Assembly (NCBI GenBank): GCA_903813345.2
Contig: CAIIXF020000005.1
Location: 2,984,356 to 3,048,355, forward strand
Source: Owenia fusiformis
Taxonomy: Eukaryota; Annelida; Polychaeta; Sabellida; Oweniidae
Length of the DNA: 64,000 nt
Reading direction: 5' to 3'
Shown here: positions 35,061 to 46,383 of the stretch, piece after piece
Layout: every line of letters starts with the position of its first letter
Position numbering within the stretch: position 1 is the stretch's first letter
Translations under genes and position numbers: made by a program
Notes under the pieces: generated by a model
Databases searched by the model: none
What the model was told of the DNA's origin: nothing
The model's input: only the letters and a program-made list of their open reading frames with translations

Positions 35061-35581
35061 CACTGGTGATCCACTCGATTACGCTGGTTACCAAAACGGT
35101 TCGTTTTGGTAACAAAATGTCGGAACATCCGGAAGGTACGATTTTTCTCGTTTCCTTATTTTACACATTGTAGGCAGAATTCCCACGACATTTTTTATCA
35201 GTATCATATGATTAAGAAAGTGTACATATTTGCGAACAAATAGTTCAGAAGACAACAGAATCGTCGATTTACTTCCTCATTTAAGTTACATAAACGGTTG
35301 GGGTTAAAAGTGCAGATCTTAACTGTTTTTCGAAAAACCGTTTATGTAACTTAAGTGAGGAAGTAAATCGACGATTCTGTTGTCCTCTGAGCTATTTTTC
35401 GCAAACATGTACATTTTCTAAAACATATGATACTGATGCACGTTGTGAAAAAACGTCGTGGGGATTCTGCCTACAACGCGTGAAATAAGGAAAAAAGAAA
35501 AATCGTGCCTTCGACGTTCCGACATTTTGTTACCAAAACGGTTCGTTTTGGTAACCAGCGTAATCGAGTGGATCACCAGTT
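35061..35581. mobile_element. Foldback element, CACTGGTGATCCACTCG ends, TSD ATATA
   Basis: A 521-bp element with left CACTGGTGATCCACTCGATTA and right TAATCGAGTGGATCACCAGT plus one changed final base. The arms continue through GGTTACCAAAACGG and GAATCGTCGATTTAC to a centre near 35335. The flanks are ATATA on both sides (35056-35060, 35582-35586). Same family as 29640-30320 and 24690-25014. Confidence 0.88.
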
Positions 35582-35586
35582 ATATA

Positions 35587-36669
35587 GTTTCTCATAAAGT
35601 TCAGTTTAGTTTCTTTATTTCCTCCATAAGAAATATGGATTTGAGCAAACCGTGTCAACCATTCAGGACTATCAAATTAGGTTTCTTGACGATTAGATGA
35701 GTAAATTTAATTTTCTAAGATTACAGTTAGATCTAAATTGGTGGTGTGAATTCCGTGACCGCTAATGTGAGTTGGTTAGAATTACAAATTGATTCGAATT
35801 ATTACATTGGAACCATCGGCTATAGCGCTTGTTAGGCTAAATGAACTTGAAAATAAAATAAAAAATGTGTTCATTTGAAAGTTGCATTGTGTGCTTATCT
35901 AAAATATAATTGTTCATTAAATTGATGATTCTGTCGTAGACTCTTTTGTTTTAATTTTTCCCGTTGACACCAGCTACCGCCCGCCAAAAGGTACTTGTAT
36001 AGTGCAGCATCTACAACGTATCTACGTTCTGTAATCAGGTAATGGCACTTGGCAGATTTAACTCATTAGCCCTGTTACACAGAGACGATTTTATGGAAGT
36101 TCGTCGAAAAATTATCAAAGTCGGTAGCCTTATTCACAATAGCTAGCTAGCAATTTCGCAGGTGCTTTGTCAATTTTTTCTGATTTTCTGATTTTTCAAC
36201 ACTCTTCAACTTTTGTCTAGTAGTCTTTCATTCAGTAGTTCTTTCATTTTGGCGAGCACCCTAGAGACCTTTATCAAAATAATCCTTTATATTTTACAAA
36301 CGATTTGTGAGATTTGCCAAAGTGAACGAGGTGTCGAAAGGCACTAATTAGACTATTAATTAGTATAGCATTCCTCATTTCTTAACTAGTTCAATCAATA
36401 CAACCAGTGTTGACCAGTTGCTAAGACTGTAACAAAGAGTTTTCGTAACATGCTTGATATTTAAAATTGATGGTACCAATGCAATTACAGTCAATGAATA
36501 AGAGAGAATAATTATGAAATAGAAGATGCAGACATGCACTGCACAATGGAATGCAAAGCTTATTGGTCAGTGCCAATGAGCTCAGTGTCTAGGATCAAAT
36601 ATACTGCTGGGTACAAATATGATAACAGAATGATGCAGTTCAAATCTTTGCTAATTGTTAATAGTCGAT
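35587..36669. other. Intergenic, no feature recognised
   Basis: AT-rich, no supported gene or element boundary. Confidence 0.4.
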
Positions 36670-38669
36670 GTGCCATTTTCTGCACCTTTGAATCTGTAAA
36701 AACACGATGTTTTATTGTGGAATCACTATCATAAGGGTTTTATGAAGTGATTTAGCTGGGTTGGACAAAGGGCAACCTTGGGGGAAAAATAATATATGCA
36801 AATGAAGATGGCCATGATATAAAAGCGATTTTTGAAAGCCTTTGACTCAATTGACCATAATTTTTTGTAATAAACTTACAAACGATGAAATCAACTGTGG
36901 AATAGTGGTAACATGGCATAATAGCTAAGAACACCAACACATTGTCTCATCCAACCATACTTCATTAATTACACATGGTGTGATTCAGGGATCTGTTTCA
37001 TGTTATATTATTTTTCTATACATCAAACACCTGCATAAATCAAGTAATTTATTGATTTCTTTGTCGCTATTGGTGATGACACACATCTTTCATCATACAA
37101 AACGTTTGATATCTCGAAATATGCTTAACATGCATACTATATAATATGTACACTGTGTGATAAGTTATTTTTGTATATTTTAACATTATCTTATTTATTG
37201 AAGCTAAAAACATGGGTCTCCAGGTCCCAGGGCTATCATTTTTCCTTAAAGATATGTTAGAAATTCAATTATTGGCAACCCAATTAAATTACTAAGAATT
37301 TAAGGAAACCACCAATTAGTCACTCCTTTGTACTGCAAGCTTGATAAACAAAATATTTTGAATACCTAAATGCGAAATACCAATAATAAATATGCTAATT
37401 TGCATATATGCACAATGTCTAAAAAGTTATCATTGTATCTTTTAACGTTACCGTATATCTGACTGACCCTGAAACATTTTGGCTAATTTGCATATAATGC
37501 AACTCTACATTAAAATATAATGAATAATTCTTGTATCCTTTTACATTATCTTATTCATTGAGCCTGAAAACATGGGTATAGTAAGGGCACAACAATTTTG
37601 ATGCTATCATTAATAATGGCTGCCCTTATTTACATTTCTCATTTCCCCTGAATGAGTTATTTTTTGGCAACCCAATTAAATCAATAAAGAAACAGTTAAT
37701 TAGTTAATTAGTCAGTAATTTTCAATGTATTACATGCTTAATATGTAAAATATCTGAATAAATGCGATATTTCAATCATAAAATATGCTAAGTTGCAATT
37801 ATGCACTCTATCTTATAAGTTATCAGGCCCGTAAGACACTTTTCTCCAAGGGTGTGCAGTTTTTAATGAAGAGAAAACGAAATTGTCATTTTTCCGCGTA
37901 AATCAAAGCGCGTAAGTCAGAGGGAGGGGGTCAGTTACTCTCTATATTAAGGTCACGCAGCCTATTTTGTAGTATTTTATTGTCGTCATATTATTTTAGA
38001 CTAAATATTGTATGAGCAATTTGGAGAAACATTGGAATAGGGGGAGGGTGTGCTAGAAGGCAATAGAATCAATTTAAAGAAATTCTGATTTTTAATCATT
38101 TTCTTCTTAGGGGAGCGAGTGGGCAGCACAGGAAAATGTTACTAATTCAACATGCTGTTTGATTAATTCTGAGATCCCCCCCCCCTACTTTCACTTTCAA
38201 AGTGTATGAGTCAATAGAAAATGTGTTTTTTGGGAGGTGTCAAAGAGGATAAAAGGGTGAGGTGGGGTGGGGATACCAGAGGGGGAGCAAGGGGTTTTCC
38301 CTCAGAAACATTGACCATTTCAAGGTGCTATTTGATGATGTCTGAGCACTTTAAAAGTGTCTGAGATAATACATGAGATTCATATTTTTTCAATTGTTTT
38401 GTGGGGGTGTGATGGCTGACCAACTCTCCTAGAAAATTTTACAATTTTAAGATGATATTTGGTGCTTTCTGTTCACTTTTAAAGTGTATGAGTCAATAAA
38501 AGAAATGAACAACAATCACAATTTTTTCAAATTGTGGGGGTGCCAAAGGGGGGGGGGTTGCCAAAGGGGGAGGTAAGATTGGGGTGCCGAAGGGGGAGCA
38601 ATTGTTTTCCCCCCATATCTGTCCCCTAGAAACATTGACCATATAAAAGTGCTATTTGATGAAGTCTGG

Positions 38670-38751
38670 GCACCTGAAATGTGTCTGAGACAATACATGA
38701 AATAAATTCAGAATTTTATTTCATGTATTGTCTCAGACACATTTCAGGTGC
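38670..38751. repeat. 82-bp near-perfect palindrome
   Basis: GCACCTGAAATGTGTCTGAG runs into CAATACATGAAATAAATTC and is followed by its inverted copy. One tandem unit appears duplicated head-to-head. It could form a long hairpin. Confidence 0.85.
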
Positions 38752-38843
38752 GGAGTGGGAGATGTTAGGGGTTGCATACTTCCTTAGAAAATGTTATAAT
38801 TTTAAGATGCTATTTGGTTCTTTCTGGGCACTTTTTAAGTGTA

Positions 38844-39973
38844 CTTAGGTGGGTCAAAAAGTTTTGCAGTTGATGCCATAACTTCAAGGAAAATAGGACT
38901 TTTACAATGAAACTTGGTACACATATGTGCTATACATTTATACATTATATGTTAAAATTTGGTACCTCAATTTTGGTTGGTTCTTGAGATATGGTTGCTA
39001 TGGTAAACAGTGTGGTGGGTACCATGTTCAACCCGAAATTATGTTTTTTCAAATAGTTTTCTTGCTTGAATATACTCTTTGTAAAGTGGCAATTAGCAGG
39101 TGTAAGTGTCTTTGGGTGGCTATATTTCTTCAAATTCTTCAATTTTTCTAATTGTGTCTATGACATCACAATAGACAAGTGACACGATAAGTTCCTTTGT
39201 GATGTATACTGTCCAAAACCCAGTTGAAAAATTGAGATAGAAAAGTGAGGAAATTTTGAATTTTTTTTCCAAAATTTTCAAAATGGCAGATGTTTCCACA
39301 CCAACCAAATTGATGAAATAGAAGCAAAGAAATCTGATACAGTGCATGGTTCAAAATGGCAAGACTTTGCAAGAGACTTATGAACTGGTTCAGGGTTACT
39401 CACGTCGAGAGCTACCATGTTAGATTTTGAAAGTATACTTTCAAAATCTAAGTAGCTCTCGACGGGAGTAAGTTCAGGGAGCATTTGGAAATGATGCCAA
39501 AACGTATCCAGAAATTGCCTAGGTGCTGCAAGACGACGCCGCTTCCTTTTGATCCACTGTGAGGAACTTTGGAACCCACTTTGCTGCAACATACCGCTTT
39601 TTCAAGATCTTTGTGACAATTGTATGGCAGGACCCCTTAGATATATCCAAAAAATCACTTATTTCCTCTAATGAAATATGTCTGTCCTTTGAATTTGAAG
39701 AAAAATAGCCACCCAAAGACACTTACACCTGCTAATTGCCACTTTACAAAGAGTTTATTCAAGCAAGAAAACTATTTGGAAAAACATAATTTCGGGTTGA
39801 ACATGGTACCCACCACTCTGTTTACCATAGCAACCATATCTCAAGAACCAATCAAAATTGAGGTCCCAAATTTTAACATATAATGTATAAATGTATAACA
39901 CATATGTGTACCAAGTTTCATTATTTTCCTTGAAGTTATGGCATCAACTGCAAAACTTTTTGACCCACCTAAG
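38844..39973 (-). mobile_element. Internally deleted mariner-like element with about 270-bp TIRs
   Basis: The ends CTTAGGTGGGTCAAAAAG and complement are flanked by TA. Other copies of the surrounding tandem unit read GTGTATGAGTC across the site, giving a direct empty-site comparison. The TIRs are very long (38844-39120 and 39700-39973). On the minus strand 39519-39722 encodes a helix-turn-helix segment of mariner transposase type (SLEEISDFLDISKGSCHTI, then AKWVPKFLTVDQK). The DDE catalytic region is not recognisable, so it is non-autonomous. A small palindrome lies at 39406-39463. Confidence 0.8.
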
Positions 39974-40499
39974 TATGAGTCAATAAAAAAGATTAAATCA
40001 TAATTTTTTAGGGGGGGGGGGCGAAGGGGAGGTTGGGTGAGGATGCCAGAGGGTGAGCAAGTGTTAGTCCCCCAGAAACATTGACTATATCAAGGAGCTA
40101 TTTGATGATGTCTGGGCACTTTAAAAGTGTCTGAGACAATACATAAAATAAATTCACAAAATTTCAATTGTTAGTGTGGGGGTGTGAGGCGTGGCCCACT
40201 CCCCCTAGAAAATTTTACAATTTTAAGATGCTATTTGGTGCTTTTTGGACACTTTAAAACGGTATGAGTCAATAATAAAGATTAGAAGCAAGTGTTTGTC
40301 CCCAAGAAACATTGACTATATCAAGGAGCTATTTGATGATGTCTGGGCACTTTAAAAGTGTCTGAGACAATACATAATAAATTCAGAACTTTTCAATTGT
40401 CTGTGTGGGGGTGTGAGAAAATTTTACAATTTTAAGATGCTATTTGGTGCTTTCTGGGCATTTTCAAAGTGTATGAGTCAATGGGAAAAAAATAGAGAG

Positions 40500-40572
40500 A
40501 AAAATAATTTTCAAAAAAAAAAATCCCCAATTGTCAGAGGGGGGTGCACCCCCCCCCCCCCCCCCCCCCATC
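40500..40572. repeat. Homopolymer C tract
   Basis: About 20 or more C residues near 40549-40569, beside A-rich runs. Length is likely unreliable in any assembly. Confidence 0.8.
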
Positions 40573-41154
40573 TGACGGCCTTGATTATTCTTGTATAGTT
40601 TAACAATATCATTAACCCTGAAACAAAAGTTTAGACAAATTAATTATGCTGCTTTCATTTTTACATTTCAGGATATAGAAAACAATCAATATTTCAATAA
40701 TGGCCTAACTAATTAGCCTATATTATTTTTCCCCAAACTAACTTTTTGTCCAACCCAGCTAAATCTCTTCAGGCAACCCTTATCGTCATAAATTAGCCAA
40801 AAAACATCGTGTTTTTAACAATTCATAGGTTCACTATAGGATGCATAGGAGTGACAAATGGACTATAACATAAAATACTATTTGAATCAACAATTAACAT
40901 TGTTAATGGTGATGCTTTCAGTGTTAGTGATAATTTGATTGAGAGAAGTATTTTAAAGATAATTTTGTATCAAAGGATTTCCTATTTATGATCAATTTTT
41001 ACAAATTTCATTGACCACGTATCTTCTTAATTGTATAATAGAGGATACATTAAAATATTCATTGTAGATATCCGCTACATCACAGATAATTATATGGTGT
41101 TTTCATTAACTAACGTATGAACTGGAATATACATGAAACAAAGGGTATACATAG

Positions 41155-41350
41155 CAGGGCCGTAGCCCGCTTTCAACCAGCTGAGGGGGGGGGGCTGCGA
41201 TCGTAGTATTTTAAAAATTGGTGCAACCTCCTTCAAAATTGACCTAGAAACTTCAAAAAGCATTCTAAACCTCTCGTCTCTTTTTTGGTTGTATTTTTGG
41301 GTGGGGTTGAGATCGCACCAACCGCAACCCCCTTAACTCCTTGCAGTAAC
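41155..41350. repeat. Repeat fragment, CAGGGCCGTAGC start
   Basis: CAGGGCCGTAGC and the GGTGCAACCTCCTT, AAAGCATT and GGTTGTATTTTT blocks recur in diverged form around 46640-47010. A similar CAGGGCCGTAG tip starts the element at 49910. Probably an hAT-type family fragment. Confidence 0.5.
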
Positions 41351-41519
41351 GCTAATTCAAGTGCTTTTGAATTCGCAAGATACAAACCACAAGACAAAAC
41401 CTCAAACATCTTCGAAAATCTCTCAAAATTGATAACAAATAGTTGTTCTCACTTCTTTTATAATCAATCGGACTATATTTGTTAAAATATAATTTCAAAA
41501 AAGATATTTCAATTTTAAA

Positions 41520-42920
41520 ATTTCTGTTGTAAAAACGCATTTCACCCAAAACACATTTTGACACCTATTTCATCTTGGTAAATCTCAGTATCAATTAAGG
41601 AACCCTTGATTAAACATGGTATATTTCGACTTTTTTGAGTCAACTAGACTGTAGGGATTTCATATAATAATTTTTCTAAAAATGTTCTTTTTAACATAAA
41701 ATTATTTTTGCAAAAAAACACATTTTTTACCCAAAAACTTACTTCGACACCTATTTCATCTTGGCAAATCTCAGAATCATCAAAGGGACCCTTTACCTTT
41801 CAATTATACAGGGTGGGCCAAAAAACGCCACTTTTTTCAAGGGACTATAACTTTTTTATTTTCCAACCTACATACCCCAAATTTTGCAGTTATATAGTGC
41901 CAAAGGTTCTTAGTAATAATATAATGTAACATGTCCTTCAACTGGGATTATATTTGATCTAAAAGAGGAGTTTAATTGGTCCACCACCCTATTTGATGAT
42001 AGATTTTAGTTTTAGTCGTCTTGCTAATATATCAGTATCAATGAAATGTTAGCTATATTTTTTTCAACGTGTCTTAATTGCCAGCTTTAGTTAAGCAATT
42101 TTTTAGATTGGGTGCCTTCATACCATCTCCTGGAGACCTTCCCATACCCTATACTCACTTGGGTTTGCATTGGGGCTATTAGCTTGACGGTCATTAGGGC
42201 CGATCAGTTTAGGAACATTTTGCAAATTATGCTTATTTCTCATGGCACACCACATGTTTAAGTGAGACGCTGGTGACATATTTTATTCAAGTAAAAGTGT
42301 ATAATTCATGATCCATGGCTATATAACAACCTCAAGTTTCATTTGGTATGCAAATTATGATTTTGTATCAAAAATTAAAAAAGTGATAGCATTTTGAAAA
42401 AAAAGTGGCGTATACCATGATTAAATCCCCCTAGTTGATTAAACATGGTATATTTTGACTTTTGAGAGTCAACTAGACTGTATTTTATATAATAAATTTT
42501 CAAAAATATATTTTTATCAATTTAATTTTTTTTGCAAAAAACGCTTTTAAAACTCACTTTGACACCCATTTCATCTTGGCAAATCTCAGTATCAATAAAG
42601 GAACCCTTTACATTTCAATTATTAACCATGATTAAGCTGCTCGTCAAAATATGTTAATGGTGTCATCATGTTTTGAACACACTCGTTTTAGTCGATATTG
42701 CATGCAAATCACAAAGAATAAATAATTGAGCTCCCAAAATCCCCCCAAGTTGATTAAACATGGTATATTTCGACTTTTGAGAGTCAACTAGACTGTATTT
42801 TATATAATGAGTTTTCAAAAATATTTTTTATCAATTTAAATTTTTTTTTGCAAAAACACATTTTTTACCCAAAAAGTCACTTCGACACCTTTTTCTTTTT
42901 GGCAAATCTCAGTATCAATA
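41520..42920. repeat. Tandem repeat of about 300 bp, three copies
   Basis: Each unit has GATTAAACATGGTATATTT, GAGTCAACTAGACTGTA, an A/T stretch, TTTTACCCAAAA, TTCATCTTGGCAAATCTCAG and GGAACCCTTTA. Copies start near 41520, 42420 and 42745. A mariner-like MITE sits between the first and second. Confidence 0.8.
41809..42409. mobile_element. Mariner-like MITE, truncated copy inverted to 11737-12559
   Basis: The left end CAGGGTGGGCCAAAAAACGC is preceded by TA. The interior matches the 11737 element in the opposite orientation (ACCACATGTTTAAGTGAGACG and its complement). The right end stops at AGTGGCG and runs into TATACCATG, so the last 17 bp or so are deleted. Confidence 0.8.
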
Positions 42921-43633
42921 AGAAGAAATGTGTCAAACATTCAATACGAGCTAAATGGGCCTTTTCAACATGATAATATTACTGATGTTTTACCGATACG
43001 TTACTATGGATATGAAGACTAGACTATCAATGTGTAACGATGAAGCTAGACATCGCGAACGTTTGGTGGATTAGGCCATATGAAGTTAGTAAATTCTTTG
43101 CCTGGTGGGCTTTCAATTGAAAGCCCATGTTTGCTTCAAGTGTCCTTGTAGTCCCTCACATAAATTAAGCAACCAGAGGTTTCCATTGGATAGCAAAAAA
43201 AGCATTTTAAATTCCTTCATTAATATGATAGTTCGGAAATCTATGGCAAATATTATTTAATTTTTTTCGGTCGCCAAACGTAAACAAGCATGGATAAAGT
43301 GATCCAAAAGGGAACCCTCGGTCACCAGTCTTATGGAGGGGAGTGTATATGGATTTGAAAAAAATCAGAAAAACACATCTACATATACGTGTACATGAGT
43401 CGAGGATCTAAGGGGACTTAAAGGTGGCATTGCCGGCATTGACTATTAGAGATGGATTCAGTTTTTAAGGTCAAATAAATGAATTTGATATAACTGAGTC
43501 AAATCTGGCAAATAGCAGAAACAAGAAGAATATAAAATAAATGAAAAAAAACACATTTTTGTTTTTAAAAAATGTTTAACGTAACATCTAGAGAATAACT
43601 TTAAAAGAATGTACCAATGATGCTGAGAACAAA
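42921..43633. other. Upstream region of the transporter gene
   Basis: Non-coding. An in-frame TAG at 43589 lies upstream of the chosen start codon. CATCTAG at 43585-43591 could alternatively be a splice acceptor for an upstream exon, which was not found. Confidence 0.4.
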
Positions 43634-44941
43634 ATGAGATTGCTAGGTATTCTAACAGGGATATTGTCATCTACATCTCTAACATTTGGTGGATTATGTG
43701 TACAGCAGCTCAGTGATAGAGATATTGGGAACTTTCAACTGGTCTTTCTCAGGATGATTCCTCATCTTTTCATGGCTTCAATATGGTTGATTAAAACTCA
43801 AGGAGAAAAAAACAAAAATTTAAATGCTTTAAGAACACGAGATAAACTTTTTAATTTAATAAACAGTGCTATATATACAAGTGCTGTAGTCATGTTGGTG
43901 GCTGGACTGCGCACCATGGCTGGGATGGGAAGCATCTACAGCATTATGAGCTCAGGAAGACTTGTACTAGTTGTTATCCTTTCCCGGATATTTCTCAAGG
44001 AATCGCTGAACTTAATCAAAATATGTGCAGTTCTGACTAGTATAACTGGGATCATACTTGTAACACAACCTGATCTGATTTTCAAATACATGCAATCGAG
44101 CTTTTTGTTACAACCATTATGGACATTGAATAATTCTTCAAAAGTAAACGCTCGTATTACAAACACCACATATAGCACTACAAACATTGGTTCTACCAAC
44201 ATTGGTGCTACAAACATTGGTACTTCCAACATTGGCACTACAAACATTGGTATTACAAATATTGGCACTACAAACATTGGCACTTCCAACATTGGCACTA
44301 CAAATATTGGTACTACCAATATTTGCGCTACAAACTCAATCATTGGCACAAATAATGCAACAGAAAGCATTCCACCAATTTGGCAAGGATATATAATTGC
44401 CTTCATCGATTTAATAAATGTGAGTGCAGTGGCAATTTCTACAAGCATTTTGATCAAGAAAACCTCCTCTTCTCCTGAAATGTTTTTCAGTATGGGTGCT
44501 GTCGGGATATTTATCACAGCTGTGGGAACATGTTTCGAAGGCTTTAAGAGACCAAATAACCTCCATGATGTGTTATGTATCATTGGCTTCATAGTCGGGA
44601 GTATTGGCTACAACATTGGATACATCATCACCATGAAATTGTTACCTGCTTCAATTGCTACTATCATCTTCACCTTCAATATAGTCCAAGGAATACTTCT
44701 ACAGTATACCATCTTCAAAAGTAGCTACAGCGGGCATTCCAATATTTTAGAGCTACTAGGTTGTTGTTTGGTTATTTTCAGTATCGTCCTCATACCTGTT
44801 CAACAAATCTGTCTTGATAAAAATACACACAAACAAACAACATTACGGGAGATTGTGCTACCTCTAGGCAAAGATGTGACTTTGAGGAAATATAAGACTT
44901 TTGAATTTCCGCAACTTTACGAGTCAAAAGAACAAAAGTGA
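43634..44941 (+). CDS. SLC35G/EamA-type drug/metabolite transporter with NIG repeat loop
   Basis: 435 residues with about ten hydrophobic segments in two EamA halves: about residues 3-153 and 248-392. SSGRLVLVVILSRIFLKESL followed by GIILVTQPDLIF is the classic end of the first EamA repeat; IATIIFTFNIVQGILLQYTIF with ELLGCCLVIFSIVLIPVQ is its counterpart in the second. Closest by recall to SLC35G-type proteins. The linker between halves is expanded to about 90 residues and holds ten tandem (T/S)NIG(x) pentapeptides (183-232), framed by sequons NNSS (166-169), NTT (177) and NAT (241), suggesting a lumenal or extracellular loop. The C-terminal 40 residues are polar and presumably cytosolic. Single exon; substrate unknown. 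The start is the first ATG after an in-frame stop. Confidence 0.8.
   Translation: MRLLGILTGILSSTSLTFGGLCVQQLSDRDIGNFQLVFLRMIPHLFMASIWLIKTQGEKNKNLNALRTRDKLFNLINSAIYTSAVVMLVAGLRTMAGMGSIYSIMSSGRLVLVVILSRIFLKESLNLIKICAVLTSITGIILVTQPDLIFKYMQSSFLLQPLWTLNNSSKVNARITNTTYSTTNIGSTNIGATNIGTSNIGTTNIGITNIGTTNIGTSNIGTTNIGTTNICATNSIIGTNNATESIPPIWQGYIIAFIDLINVSAVAISTSILIKKTSSSPEMFFSMGAVGIFITAVGTCFEGFKRPNNLHDVLCIIGFIVGSIGYNIGYIITMKLLPASIATIIFTFNIVQGILLQYTIFKSSYSGHSNILELLGCCLVIFSIVLIPVQQICLDKNTHKQTTLREIVLPLGKDVTLRKYKTFEFPQLYESKEQK
44180..44329 (+). repeat. Coding 15-bp minisatellite, ten copies
   Basis: Ten in-frame copies of ACAAACATTGGTACT-like units encode the NIG pentapeptides. Variation is mostly at the first and fifth codons; N-I-G is kept except NIC in the last copy. 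This is a slippage-prone tract within a membrane protein gene. Confidence 0.95.
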
Positions 44942-45552
44942 GTGGTAGGGTTTGGCTGATCTCTCTGGACTTCTAGTCTTGAATTGTGGGAAAATACCTT
45001 TCCATTCTTACATAACGACAGAAACTGAAATATGATATTCACCACTTGACTTTCAATCCCAAAGTGTTTTATGTGCATGTACTTATCAATCTTTGACTTG
45101 ATCTATACTTAAAGTTTAGAGCACTCTGTGCTAACCAAGAGCTCCTTTAATAAGAATGTATATTGTATTTGTTTCGTTCCGCGATGTGAATTAAAAATGG
45201 CGGATAGCACAGAGAAACAAGAAAAAATATTACAGTATGCCTTATGATACTAAAATTGTCTGCCATTGACTTAATCTCCGTTTTTTGTTTTTATGTCACC
45301 ACCACAAGTGGTGACATATTGTTATAATCTCATACTTTTTTGTGGCCAGCGTCTGTAACAAATGACAGGTTGTGAAATTTTTCATGTTAATGCCTTGTTG
45401 CTTTTTTATTAAAAAACTGTTGATCTTATAATGTCAATCAAGTTGAATACTAGACATTATAATATATGAATCGGTGACTGGACTGCCATCTTTTCATGAC
45501 ATTCTTTCATTCCAAGCCTGATTCTTATTTTTAAATGTTAGACTGTCTATTC
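44942..45552. other. Transporter 3' region with a TGTCACCAC hairpin
   Basis: TGTCACCACCACAAGTGGTGACA (45294-45316) is a near-perfect hairpin. The rest is non-coding and probably contains the transporter 3' UTR. Confidence 0.5.
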
Positions 45553-46383
45553 CACAGGCTGGTATCGAAATATTTGTCCGCTGTGACGGAGCATGCTATT
45601 TCTCATAAAAACACTAAGAATACTTCACGATTTATTTTTTAACTTATATGTTTCATTATACCAAAGAAAATTACTTACTCCGTGCAATGGATATATCATT
45701 TGCTGGTAACTTTCACTTCTGTTTGAAGTCCAATTACGCTGGGATGAAAAGCTATTGAAAATGGCGCCGAAGTATCATACTTCAAAATGTACCATTTCTT
45801 GTTTAACTTTCTAATGGCACAATATAGCGACACAATAATATTTACACATGGTTTCAGCATTACTATGAAGGTATAAATGAGATGTTGATGTATTTGGTCT
45901 TTTTAATTCTTTTATAAAAAATAATGTTTAATTTTTTGGTCCGCTGTGACGGAGCAGTTGCAAATGTAAACTGTGAAAATGCTCCGTCACAGCGGACAAA
46001 AAATATTCGTATTATTTTTTATAAGAAAATTAAAAAGACGAAATGCGTTAATATCTCATTAATACATTTAGAGTTATGCTGAAAACATATTTTAATACTA
46101 TCGTGTCACTATATCATGCCATTAAAAAGTTTAAAAAGAAATGGTACATTTTAGAGTTTGATACTCTGGCGCCGTTTTCAATAGCTTTTACTCCTAGCGT
46201 TATTGGACTTCAAACAGAAGTGAAGGTTACCCGCAAATGATATACCCATTGCATGGAGCAAGTAATTTTCCTTGATGTAACGAAACATATGAGTTAAAAA
46301 ATAAAGTGTGAAGCATTCTTAGTGTTTTTACGAAAAATAGCATGCTCCGTCACAGCGGACAAATCTTTCGATACCAGCCTGTG
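45553..46383. mobile_element. Foldback DNA transposon, CACAGGCTGG ends, TSD TATTC (copy 2)
   Basis: 831 bp, the same family as 10925-11692, with ends CACAGGCTGGTATCGAAA and CCAGCCTGTG and the same central GACGGAGCA/TGCTCCGTC blocks. The flanks TATTC (45548-45552, 46384-46388) are an exact 5-bp duplication. The shared right-arm segment after the tip (CGCAAATGATAT, CAAACAGAAGTG) is nearly identical between copies. Confidence 0.92.

Larger units (their letters stand above)
37825..40582. mobile_element. G-rich element with internal tandem repeats
   Basis: The termini CAGGCCCGTAAGA and TCTGACGGCCTTG are near-inverted and resemble hAT-type ends. The surrounding AT-rich tandem unit (AAGTTAT...TTCTTGTAT) reads through if the element is removed. 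Inside are about five to six copies of a 250-300-bp unit with GAAACATTGACCAT, GCTATTTGATGATGTCTG, GTGTCTGAGACAATACAT, ATTTTACAATTTTAAGATG and AGTGTATGAGTCAATA, separated by G-rich runs. No coding capacity is supported. Confidence 0.65.
36670..40835. repeat. 4.2-kb block bounded by inverted repeats
   Basis: AAACACGATGTTTT, ATAAGGGTT and TTTAGCTGGGTTGGACAAA at 36699-36770 recur inverted at about 40750-40832, giving arms of roughly 80-100 bp. Inside are AT-rich tandem units of about 300-370 bp sharing CATTATCTTATT.ATTGA and CAACCCAATTAAAT (37140-37330, 37540-37830, remnant 40590-40730), split by the element at 37825-40582. Confidence 0.6.

Noticed and set aside
43936-44592. 218-residue ORF antisense to the transporter
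   Set aside because: A shadow of the real coding frame; its VVPM-type repeat is the reverse reading of the NIG minisatellite.
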